Part shown: positions 22,247 through 29,758 of the stretch, piece by piece
Numbering within the stretch: position 1 is the stretch's first letter
Layout of the letters: the number at the start of each line of letters is the position of its first letter
Assembly (NCBI GenBank): GCA_934661375.1
Contig: CAKUJH010000034.1
Span: 1-35,476 of the forward strand
Direction: 5' to 3'
Source: an uncultured Victivallales bacterium
Lineage (GTDB): Bacteria > Verrucomicrobiota > Lentisphaeria > Victivallales > UBA1829
DNA: 35,476 bases
The notes under the pieces: model-generated
The model's input: the letters and a program-made list of their open reading frames with translations, nothing else
Told to the model about the DNA's origin: nothing
Databases searched by the model: none
Made by a program: the position numbers and the translations under genes

Positions 22247-24916
22247 TTATTCTATGGACTTGAGCGCATCATTGACGCGTTTCAGTTTTTCCTGCATTTC
22301 CGCCAGCTGAGCTTTCGTGTTTTCCACCAGCTGTGCCGGAGCTTTCGCCAGAAATCCCGGATTGCCGAGTTTGGCTTCCAGTCCGCGCATCCAGCCCTGA
22401 AGTTCCTTCTGCTGTTTATGGAGTTTGGTTTTTTCCGCTTCCAGATCGACCACACCTTTCAACGGCAGGTAAATCGCACCGGCGTTAACCAGCATGGAAG
22501 GCGCACCGGAACCGTCGTCCGACTTGTATTCTTCCAGTGAAACGGTAACTTTTTCCGCATTGAGCATCCGCAGCAAACCCGGCATTTCCTGCTGGAGGAA
22601 CTCCGCCATTTCCGGAGTTGCCGCCTTGATATAGTAGTTCAGCTTTTTCGCCGGGGGAATATCATACGAAACCCGCAGATTGCGTCCGGCGCGGATCAGC
22701 TGGAATTTATCTTCCACCAGATCCAGCACGTCATTGGCGTCATTCATCAGCCGGGAAAGACCGATCGCCTCAAACGGTTCCGGGAAATGGGCGCGCATGA
22801 TGCTTTCGCCCTCGGCAAGGAATCCCATCTGGTGCGCCAGTTCTTCCGTAATGAACGGCATGAACGGATGCAGCAGACGCAGCAGTTTCCACAGAACGAA
22901 GTCCAGCACGGCAAGTGCCTGGTCTTTTTCTTCCTGACTGCCGCGTAGACGCGGTTTGCTGGCTTCGATGAACCAGTCGCAGAAAGTGCTCCACACCATT
23001 TCATAGATTTCGTGAACCGCCTGATGGAATTTGAAGTTTTCCAGTGCATTGCGGGTAACTTCAATCGTGCGGTTGGTCCACGCCAGAATCCATTTTTCGT
23101 CAGCGGACAGCTTTTCGATGTCGATGCCTTCGAGTTTGCGGAAACTGGGGGAAACCGGTCCCTGCAGCGTGCGGAAACGGCAGGCATTCCACAGTTTGTT
23201 GGCGAAATTTCTGCCGATTTCGCATTTTTCGTTGGAGTACTGAATATCCATGCCGACCGGCGCAATATAAATAATGGAGAAACGCAGAGCGTCCGCTCCG
23301 TATTTGGCAATCACATCCAGCGGGTCGGGGGAATTGCCCAGCGACTTGGAAAGTTTCCGTCCGAGACTGTCGCGGATGATACTGGTGAAATACACATTGC
23401 TGAACGGATGCGTTCCTTTGAATTCGTAACCAGCCATAATCATGCGGGCGACCCAGAAGAAAATAATATCCGGACCGGTAACCAGGTCGTTGGTCGGATA
23501 GAAGAATTCCTGTTCCGGAGTATCCTTCGGCCAGCCCATGATGGAGAACGGCCACAGCCAGGAACTGAACCAGGTGTCCAGCACATCTTCTTCCTGACGC
23601 CAGCCGTCGCCTTCCGGCGGATTCACGCCGACATACACTTCATCGGTTTCATCCTTGTACCAGGCGGGAATACGGTGTCCCCACCAGATCTGACGGCTGA
23701 TGCACCAGTCCTGAATGTTTTCCATCCAGTGAAAATAGGTTTTGGTCCAGCGTTCGGGATAAAATTTGATCGTGCCGTTGCGCACGGCTTCGATTGCCGG
23801 TTTGGCGAGTTCATCCATCTTGACGAACCACTGGTCGCTGAGCAGCGTTTCGATTTCCACGCCGCCGCGTTCAGAAAACCCGACATTGTGGACAATGTCT
23901 TCCACTTTTTCCAGCAGACCGAGCTGATCCATTGCCTCGACACACTGTTTGCGGCATTCGTAACGGTCCAGTCCGGCAAATTTGCCGCAGACGGAATTCA
24001 TGGAGCCGTCACGGTTCATCACGTTGATGAATTTAAGGTTATGCCGTTTGCCGACCTGATAGTCGTTGGGGTCGTGAGCCGGCGTGATTTTCACACAGCC
24101 GGTTCCTTTTTCCGGGTCGGCATGTTCATCTTCGATGATCGGAATCTGGCGATCCGTCAGAGGCAGGTTGACCGTCTTGCCGACCAGATGTTTGTACCGG
24201 GGATCATTGATCGGCACAGCAACAGCAGTATCGCCGAACATGGTTTCCGGACGGGTGGTTGCGACAACCAGATAGCCGGAGCCGTCAGACAGCGGGTAGC
24301 GGAAATGCCAGAACTTGCCTTTGACTTCCTTGTAGACGACTTCTTCGTCGGAAAGTGCGCTCTGCGCGGCGGGGCACCAGTTGACCATGCGTTTGCCGCG
24401 GTAGATATATCCTTTATTATAGAGCTGAACGAAAACCTGTTTGACTGCATCGGAAAGACCTTCATCCATGGTGAAGCGTTCGCGTTCCCAGTCGCAGGAA
24501 GTGCCGAGTTTGCGAAGCTGCTTGATGATGGTGCCGCCGTATTGTTTTTTCCAGTCCCAGACGCGTTCAATGAATTTTTCGCGTCCGAGGGTGCGGCGGT
24601 CGATTCCTTCTTTTTCGCGGAGAACTTTGTCCACTTTGCTTTCCGTGGCAATACCGGCATGGTCGGTGCCGGGGAACCAGCAGACTTCATCGCCGAGCAT
24701 ACGGTGCCAGCGGATCAGGATATCCTGCAGGGTATTGTTCAGAACATGTCCCATGGTGAGAATACCCGTCACGTTGGGCGGGGGAATCACGATGGAGTAC
24801 GGTTTTTTCCCCGGTTTGGGTTCTCCGTGGAACAAACGGTTGGTCTCCCAGTAGGAATACCATTTCGCTTCAATGGAAGCTGGCTCATAGGCTTTGGGCA
24901 TTTCTTCTTCAGACAT
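22247..24916 (-). CDS. valS: Valyl-tRNA synthetase
   Basis: The 889-aa class I enzyme charges tRNA-Val. It has the HIGH-type motif in PPPNVTGILTMGH (T54-M-G-H57), an editing domain (ATTRPETMFGDTAV), and the KMSKS-type motif K521-L-S-K-S525 in GRKLSKSLGNSPDP. A C-terminal coiled-coil arm (KTKLHKQQKELQGWM to EKLKRVNDALK) completes it. The length is normal. It heads the valS-guaA-rsmD operon, with a promoter candidate about 40 bases upstream of the start. Confidence 0.97.
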   Translation of the reverse strand: MSEEEMPKAYEPASIEAKWYSYWETNRLFHGEPKPGKKPYSIVIPPPNVTGILTMGHVLNNTLQDILIRWHRMLGDEVCWFPGTDHAGIATESKVDKVLREKEGIDRRTLGREKFIERVWDWKKQYGGTIIKQLRKLGTSCDWERERFTMDEGLSDAVKQVFVQLYNKGYIYRGKRMVNWCPAAQSALSDEEVVYKEVKGKFWHFRYPLSDGSGYLVVATTRPETMFGDTAVAVPINDPRYKHLVGKTVNLPLTDRQIPIIEDEHADPEKGTGCVKITPAHDPNDYQVGKRHNLKFINVMNRDGSMNSVCGKFAGLDRYECRKQCVEAMDQLGLLEKVEDIVHNVGFSERGGVEIETLLSDQWFVKMDELAKPAIEAVRNGTIKFYPERWTKTYFHWMENIQDWCISRQIWWGHRIPAWYKDETDEVYVGVNPPEGDGWRQEEDVLDTWFSSWLWPFSIMGWPKDTPEQEFFYPTNDLVTGPDIIFFWVARMIMAGYEFKGTHPFSNVYFTSIIRDSLGRKLSKSLGNSPDPLDVIAKYGADALRFSIIYIAPVGMDIQYSNEKCEIGRNFANKLWNACRFRTLQGPVSPSFRKLEGIDIEKLSADEKWILAWTNRTIEVTRNALENFKFHQAVHEIYEMVWSTFCDWFIEASKPRLRGSQEEKDQALAVLDFVLWKLLRLLHPFMPFITEELAHQMGFLAEGESIMRAHFPEPFEAIGLSRLMNDANDVLDLVEDKFQLIRAGRNLRVSYDIPPAKKLNYYIKAATPEMAEFLQQEMPGLLRMLNAEKVTVSLEEYKSDDGSGAPSMLVNAGAIYLPLKGVVDLEAEKTKLHKQQKELQGWMRGLEAKLGNPGFLAKAPAQLVENTKAQLAEMQEKLKRVNDALKSIE

Positions 24917-24953
24917 AAAGATCGCTCCGGATAAGGTTTTCAGTCAAACCGAT

Positions 24954-24981
24954 AATATACTGCAATTCGTGCTGATTACAA
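24954..24981 (-). promoter_or_regulatory. Promoter candidate for valS-guaA-rsmD
   Basis: Minus strand TTGTAA (24981-24976), 16-base spacer, TATATT (24959-24954). Each box matches the sigma70 consensus at four or five of six. It leaves a short leader before the valS start. Confidence 0.45.
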
Positions 24982-25063
24982 ATTTTTTATCAAAAATATT
25001 GCCGGTTCGTCAAAAATACGGCAAAAATTTTCAAAAAAAAGCGGAATGATTTTTATATTACAG

Positions 25064-25093
25064 TTGATTTTTCCGCGTTCTGTGGCATATTAC
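25064..25093 (+). promoter_or_regulatory. Promoter candidate for tRNA-Thr
   Basis: TTGATT (25064-25069), 18-base spacer, TATTAC (25088-25093). Transcription would begin a few bases before the tRNA 5' end. Confidence 0.45.
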
Positions 25094-25103
25094 GGAATAT
25101 TAT

Positions 25104-25178
25104 GCCAGCTTAGCTCAGTGGTAGAGCTACGGTTTTGTAAACCGCCGGTCGTCGGTTCGAATCCGACAGCTGGCTCCA
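25104..25178 (+). tRNA. tRNA-Thr, anticodon UGU, CCA encoded
   Basis: A complete 75-base cloverleaf. The acceptor stem GCCAGCT/AGCTGGC is perfect, with a D arm GCTC/GAGC and a seven-base D loop. The anticodon loop TTTGTAA holds TGT, and the T arm is GTCGG-TTCGAAT-CCGAC. Discriminator U and genomic CCA follow. The outermost anticodon-stem pair is an A-C mismatch; the other four pair. It lies between valS (divergent) and a membrane protein gene. Confidence 0.92.
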
Positions 25179-25229
25179 TTTTACCTTATTCATTTTCATT
25201 TTAAGGAATCAACGGGAAGGATTTTTGTT

Positions 25230-26030
25230 ATGCTTTCTTCATTGACCGCTTTTCTTGCGGGATTCGTCGCCGGCGGAATCGCCAGGGTTTCCGGACTCAG
25301 CCTCACCTGGAGCTGCATCATCGGTCTGCTGGTGCTGCTGGCTGTAACCATCTCCATTTCTTTCATCGTCCGCAGAAAAGTCAAACTGGTCAACGCACAC
25401 ATCCAGCAGGTCATGGAGGAAGTACAGCACAGAATCATGATGCGCCAGAACCAGTTCATGCGCCGTCCGATCGGGACTCCGCAGAGAATGATGCAGGAAC
25501 TCGAAAAGGATCAGGCCGCCGGAATCCGCCGTGCCATTGACACCTGCAATGAATTCACGCCCCTCTTCCGCTGGAGTCCTCTCCTCGCCAAGCAGGTCAA
25601 CACCATGAAAATGGCGTTCTACTTTCAGATCAAAGATTTCAAGATGGTCGACGAACTCATGCCGAAATGCATCTTCTTCGATCCGCAGTCCGTCTGCATA
25701 AAAATGGCGCGCATGTATATGCGCAAAGAGGAAGGCATCGACAAACTGTTCAAGAAAAAATGCCGCAATCTGAAAGACCCCGCCTGTATTCTGCCCTACT
25801 CTCTCTACGCCTGGATTCTGGTCAAGCAGGAACGCTATGACGATGCTCTGAAACTGCTGGTGGAATGCAAAAGAAAAACCGACAACGAAGTCATTGTCCG
25901 CAACTGGGAACACTTGGTCAATAAGAAATACAAGAATTTCTCCAACTCCGGACTGGGAGAAACCTGGTATGCGCTGGGACTGGAAACCCCGAAAATGCCG
26001 CGCGTTCAGCAGAATTTCCGTTACCGCTGA
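25230..26030 (+). CDS. Membrane protein with a C-terminal helical-repeat-like domain, function unknown
   Basis: The 266-aa protein starts at an ATG after GGAAGG. Two membrane helices lie at the N-terminus (about 3-20 and 27-46, TWSCIIGLLVLLAVTISIS). A mostly helical, basic cytoplasmic part has a TPR-like look (LYAWILVKQERYDDALKLLV near 190-210). No catalytic motif is visible and I do not recognise the family. It starts 51 bases after the tRNA and might be co-transcribed with it. A terminator follows. Confidence 0.78.
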   Translation: MLSSLTAFLAGFVAGGIARVSGLSLTWSCIIGLLVLLAVTISISFIVRRKVKLVNAHIQQVMEEVQHRIMMRQNQFMRRPIGTPQRMMQELEKDQAAGIRRAIDTCNEFTPLFRWSPLLAKQVNTMKMAFYFQIKDFKMVDELMPKCIFFDPQSVCIKMARMYMRKEEGIDKLFKKKCRNLKDPACILPYSLYAWILVKQERYDDALKLLVECKRKTDNEVIVRNWEHLVNKKYKNFSNSGLGETWYALGLETPKMPRVQQNFRYR

Positions 26031-26055
26031 AACAGCCCCGCTGAATTGATTTCCG

Positions 26056-26090
26056 ATCCCGGAAGCAGAGTCTGCCCGCCGGGATTTTTT
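26056..26090 (+). terminator. Rho-independent terminator after the membrane protein gene
   Basis: ATCCCGG (26056-26062) and CCGGGAT (26079-26085) form a seven-pair stem followed by a run of six Ts (26085-26090). It lies between convergent genes. Confidence 0.75.
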
Positions 26091-26100
26091 CTGTCCGGAA

Positions 26101-27573
26101 TCAGGGATCCAGCACCCGGTCCAGCCGCTGACAGCCGAACCGTTTTTCCAGCACCGTACTGCGGAATCCGAACCGTTCCTTCGTGCGTTCCAAATCCGCT
26201 TCACTGCCGCTGATAATATACTTCGGACCGGGCTGATCCTGCAAACGCACGGTCTTTGGACGGTTCAAGGTATCCGCCAGCAGAACGCCTTCCGGGAAAT
26301 CCACCAGTCCTCCGGCAAAAACCAGCGACGGCGCATCTGCATCAAACGTGGCAAACACATGGAATCTTTCTCCATCCTCATATTTGTTTTTCAGATATGT
26401 CAGCAGACGGTTTGGGACAAAAGAAGACCGGGCATAATAAGGCGCAATAAAATCGTCCTGCCGCCCTTCCATATCATATAAAGCACTGCTGACGGCAGCC
26501 GCGCGTTCCTGAAAGAACAGCAGGCTGACTGAACCTTGAAGCAGAAACACCATGAAAATCCAGAGCTGGCGATGTTTCATCATTTTCAGGAACCCGTTCA
26601 GACTCTGCGCCAGCAGAAACAGCCATACCGCCAGCAGCGGAAAAAATACCCGCGGAAACGGCGGCACTTTCATGACACCATACGCCAGCGCCGGCAGCAG
26701 CAGGATCAGCAGTCCGCACAGACAGTTTCCCCGCCAGCGCGGCACTTTCTGCCAAAGCAGCAAAGCTCCGGCAAAACAGAAAATCAGCAGTCCGCATACA
26801 GGGAACAGCATTCCCGTACTGCAAGTATAAAATGCCGATGCCGCCGAATGCCACCCCTCACCTAACCGTATGCAGCCCATAAATTTATCATGAATCGGCA
26901 GATAAAACAGCAGCAGAGCAAAAAATGGTGCTGACAGCAAATATATACTCCGTTTTATACCGGTTCCGCCACGACGGATTCCCGCCGGCAGAAAATACAG
27001 CCAGACACCCGTCAGGGCGGCAAGATTGGTGGGCGCCGTGCCGACCGACAGCAGTGCCAACAGAAAATATCCCAGCTGATTCCGGAACCCGCCCCGCTGA
27101 ATCACTTTTTCCGCCTGCTGCATCGCCAGCACCATCAGCAGAAAACCGAGCATGTATCCCCGCACGGCAGTTGCATAAAGCGCATAGACTGCACTGACCG
27201 CAAACGCTCCGGAAACCAGAATTCCGGCAAGAAGTCCGCAGGAACGGATCAGTTTTCTTGACAAAAGAAAAACTGCCGCCGCACCAAAAATCATCGGAGG
27301 AATCCGGAAAAAATAATAAGGGTAACTGCCCGCGGACGAAAGCAGGGAAAACCAGATTTTTTCCAGCAGAGTAAAGACAATATGATTGTTCGGAATTTCG
27401 TACGCAAAGTAAATCCGGGACAGCGGCAGCTTCATCAGCAGATTGACGGTCAGCACCTCGTCAAACCAGAGCATACGGAAGAGCAGAGACGCTCCGGAAA
27501 GCAGTGCCGCCGCACCCGCCGCCCACGGCAGAACATCACGCCAGAAAACATGATCCGAAACAGTGTTACGCAT
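26101..27573 (-). CDS. GT39-like (ArnT/PMT superfamily) polytopic membrane glycosyltransferase
   Basis: The 490-aa protein has about ten to twelve membrane helices. The first luminal loop carries the GT-C Asp-Glu pair (W-F-D38-E39-V-L-T), followed by a PYYFFRIPP segment. Both are typical of the dolichyl/undecaprenyl-phosphate-sugar transferases of the GT39/GT83 group. The C-terminal ~110 residues form a soluble periplasmic domain. It probably transfers a lipid-linked sugar to an envelope acceptor, which cannot be named. It lies 12 bases after the solute-binding protein gene in the same direction, so the two are likely co-transcribed. Confidence 0.8.
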   Translation of the reverse strand: MRNTVSDHVFWRDVLPWAAGAAALLSGASLLFRMLWFDEVLTVNLLMKLPLSRIYFAYEIPNNHIVFTLLEKIWFSLLSSAGSYPYYFFRIPPMIFGAAAVFLLSRKLIRSCGLLAGILVSGAFAVSAVYALYATAVRGYMLGFLLMVLAMQQAEKVIQRGGFRNQLGYFLLALLSVGTAPTNLAALTGVWLYFLPAGIRRGGTGIKRSIYLLSAPFFALLLFYLPIHDKFMGCIRLGEGWHSAASAFYTCSTGMLFPVCGLLIFCFAGALLLWQKVPRWRGNCLCGLLILLLPALAYGVMKVPPFPRVFFPLLAVWLFLLAQSLNGFLKMMKHRQLWIFMVFLLQGSVSLLFFQERAAAVSSALYDMEGRQDDFIAPYYARSSFVPNRLLTYLKNKYEDGERFHVFATFDADAPSLVFAGGLVDFPEGVLLADTLNRPKTVRLQDQPGPKYIISGSEADLERTKERFGFRSTVLEKRFGCQRLDRVLDP

Positions 27574-27585
27574 GAAACAGCCTCA

Positions 27586-29442
27586 TCATGGAATACTGCG
27601 CCGCTGCGCATCCAGCCAGAGCGGACGGGTTGCTATGCCGCCGGGAAACAGCCGGACATTCCGGTATGCGTCATTGATGACCACCAGACTGGAAGGCGAA
27701 AACAGAAACAGATATGGGGCTTCATCATGAATCAGCCGGTGAAATTCATGATACAGCCGGGTTCGTTCCGCAGGGTCAAAACACTGCCGGATTTTTTCAA
27801 TCAGTTCATCTGCTTTCGGATTGACAAATCCGATATGGTTGCTGGAAGCCGGCTGATCCGCCTGCGACGAGTGCCACAACTGATACGGATCCGGTTTGAG
27901 CGTTCCGGTCCATCCCAGCAGACATGCTTCAAACTGTTTCTTTTCCAGACGCTGCACCAGAACCGACCATTCGATACCGAGCAAATCCATGCGTACCCCT
28001 GCCTTCTTCATGTCTTCCTTGATGACAGGAAGCATTTTCTGAAAAGACACCGATGTATTGGGGTACACCACGGTGAATGCCAGTTCCCTGCCGTCTTTGC
28101 GGAGAATACCGTCCAGCCCCTCTTTCCAGCCGGCTTCGGCAAGCAGACGCCGCGCTGCCGCCGGGTCAAAGGAATAAGGCTGCACCGACGGATCATACGC
28201 GGAACTCTGTTTCGGGAACGGACCGCTGACCGCGTCCATCAGCCCAAAAAAGATTTCCCTGCGGATTTTTTCGCGGTTGACCAGATGACTCAATGCCTGC
28301 CGGACCCGTTTATCCTGAAAAAGCGGATTATTCAGATTCAGTCCTATATAGAAATAGGAAAAGCCCGGATAGGAATATTTCTTCAGGAATCCCTTCGGTC
28401 CGAATTCCGGCGAGGAAGTCCGGTTCACCCATTGATCGGGCGTAAGGGAATCCATATCGAGATCTTTCGACAGCAGAGACTGAAGACGTGTATTCGGGTG
28501 CTGGATAATATCATACGCCAGGGTTTCCAGCGGCGGCATGATTCCCAGACTGCGTCCGTAGTAATTTTCAAAACGGCGCAGCAGAATGCGTTTGCCTTTT
28601 TCCCAGCTTTCAAAACGGTACGGTCCGCAGCCGACCAGCATCCGGTTGCGCGCATGTTCGTCGTTGAACCGGCGTCCGTCAAACGGTCCTTCATAGGCAT
28701 GGTAGAGATGCCGGGGCAGCGGCATCAGGGACAAGGTCATGTCCTCCATCATGAAATAAGGCTTGCTCCAGACAACCTCAAACTCATAATCGTTCAGAAC
28801 ATCGATTCTTTCCAGATCATTATAATATACGCGGAGCGGAGCGCAATCGACTGCCGGATTCTTGATGACATCCACATAAAATTTCACATCCTGCGCAGTA
28901 ACCTCCCGGTTCTTCCATTCCTTGCCGGTAACAGGATCCTTGAAATCGTGCCAGAGAATGCCTTTGCGGAGACGCACCCGGACTTTCCGGCGGTCCGGCG
29001 AAATGGTCCAGGATTCCGCCAGCATGGGTTTGAATTCGCCATCTCCGCGGTCATTGTAATCCCGTTCCGCCAGCGAATCCGTAACCTGCGACCAGATCTG
29101 ACTCACATACGCATCATTGGTGATCAGCATGTTCATGTTCCCGACATCCGCCTGAAACGCCCGGACCAGACGTCCGCCGGAGACAGCCGCGGGGTCAAAG
29201 TATTCCGCATTCGCCGCAGTTCCCTGAACTTCCGTCCCCGCATTGACTGCGGCACGGGCTGTTTTTTCCGCCGCAGCCGGAATGCCGGACGTCAGACGTG
29301 ATTCCAGCCGTTTCAAGTCTGCCGAAAGATTTTCCAGTGCATAGCGGTGCCGGTCCAGCGCGGCAATAATCACACAGCCCAGCGCAAGGAACAGCAGCAG
29401 AAACAATGTCACGATGACATTCAAATATGTATTCCGATTCAT
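27586..29442 (-). CDS. Membrane-anchored ABC-type solute-binding protein, family 5 (peptide/nickel-like)
   Basis: The 618-aa protein has an uncleaved-looking N-terminal helix (about 7-28, VIVTLFLLLFLALGCVIIA). A short coiled coil (YALENLSADLKRLESRL) and an Ala-rich linker precede the SBP family-5 fold (about 85-600). Typical features include FKPMLAESWTISPDRRKV, then VTAQDVKFYVDVI and VRQALSHLVNREKI. The family binds oligopeptides, nickel or oligosaccharides for ABC import, but no permease or ATPase gene is next to it. Family members are usually 500-550 aa; the extra length is the anchor and linker. A consensus promoter lies just upstream. Confidence 0.87.
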   Translation of the reverse strand: MNRNTYLNVIVTLFLLLFLALGCVIIAALDRHRYALENLSADLKRLESRLTSGIPAAAEKTARAAVNAGTEVQGTAANAEYFDPAAVSGGRLVRAFQADVGNMNMLITNDAYVSQIWSQVTDSLAERDYNDRGDGEFKPMLAESWTISPDRRKVRVRLRKGILWHDFKDPVTGKEWKNREVTAQDVKFYVDVIKNPAVDCAPLRVYYNDLERIDVLNDYEFEVVWSKPYFMMEDMTLSLMPLPRHLYHAYEGPFDGRRFNDEHARNRMLVGCGPYRFESWEKGKRILLRRFENYYGRSLGIMPPLETLAYDIIQHPNTRLQSLLSKDLDMDSLTPDQWVNRTSSPEFGPKGFLKKYSYPGFSYFYIGLNLNNPLFQDKRVRQALSHLVNREKIRREIFFGLMDAVSGPFPKQSSAYDPSVQPYSFDPAAARRLLAEAGWKEGLDGILRKDGRELAFTVVYPNTSVSFQKMLPVIKEDMKKAGVRMDLLGIEWSVLVQRLEKKQFEACLLGWTGTLKPDPYQLWHSSQADQPASSNHIGFVNPKADELIEKIRQCFDPAERTRLYHEFHRLIHDEAPYLFLFSPSSLVVINDAYRNVRLFPGGIATRPLWLDAQRRSIP

Positions 29443-29472
29443 GATAAACCTCTTTTTGTTTTCTCATCCGAT

Positions 29473-29501
29473 ATTATACCACGGAAGACCGGGAAAATCA
29501 A
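29473..29501 (-). promoter_or_regulatory. Promoter of the solute-binding protein / glycosyltransferase unit
   Basis: Minus strand TTGATT (29501-29496), 17-base spacer, TATAAT (29478-29473), a perfect -10 box. It gives a 5' leader of roughly 25 bases with AAGAGG before the ATG. Confidence 0.75.
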
Positions 29502-29560
29502 GGACAAACCGGGACAAAATCCATTCTTGCGGCAAGACAGAATGCTCTGCTTTGCCGGAA

Positions 29561-29592
29561 AAGGCGTTTCATTTTTTCCGAAAAAACGCCTT
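29561..29592. repeat. Perfect 9-bp inverted repeat in the divergent intergenic region
   Basis: AAGGCGTTT (29561-29569) and AAACGCCTT (29584-29592). It lies between two divergent promoters, upstream of both -35 boxes, so it could be a shared operator or simply a hairpin. The rest of the 316-base gap is A/T-rich without a gene. Confidence 0.5.
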
Positions 29593-29660
29593 GAAACAGT
29601 GAAAAAAGCCATTTTTCTGCAAAAACATTCATTTTTTTCAAAAAAGATAAGATTTTTCTC

Positions 29661-29689
29661 TTGTCTTTTTAATGGAAACGCATTATTAT
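29661..29689 (+). promoter_or_regulatory. Promoter of the SPFH/P-ATPase operon
   Basis: TTGTCT (29661-29666), 17-base spacer, TATTAT (29684-29689). The match is four and five of six. It leaves a leader of about 63 bases before the ATG at 29759. Confidence 0.6.
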
Positions 29690-29758
29690 ACGAGGTCAGC
29701 GGTACATTGTGATCATGCAAACAGGAATCAAATATAAAACAAAGAGGTGTCAGAAGCA

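Noticed and set aside
23012..24934. A 640-codon open frame on the plus strand
   Set aside because: It lies wholly opposite valS, which has all its synthetase motifs. The antisense translation has no domain and no ribosome site. The same holds for long plus-strand frames opposite guaA (20568-22310), the coiled-coil gene (18698-20137), the solute-binding protein (27382-29301) and the DUF4838 gene (2759-4102).
25104..25178. An integration site in the tRNA-Thr gene
   Set aside because: No integrase gene and no partial duplicate of the tRNA 3' end was seen in the neighbouring sequence.
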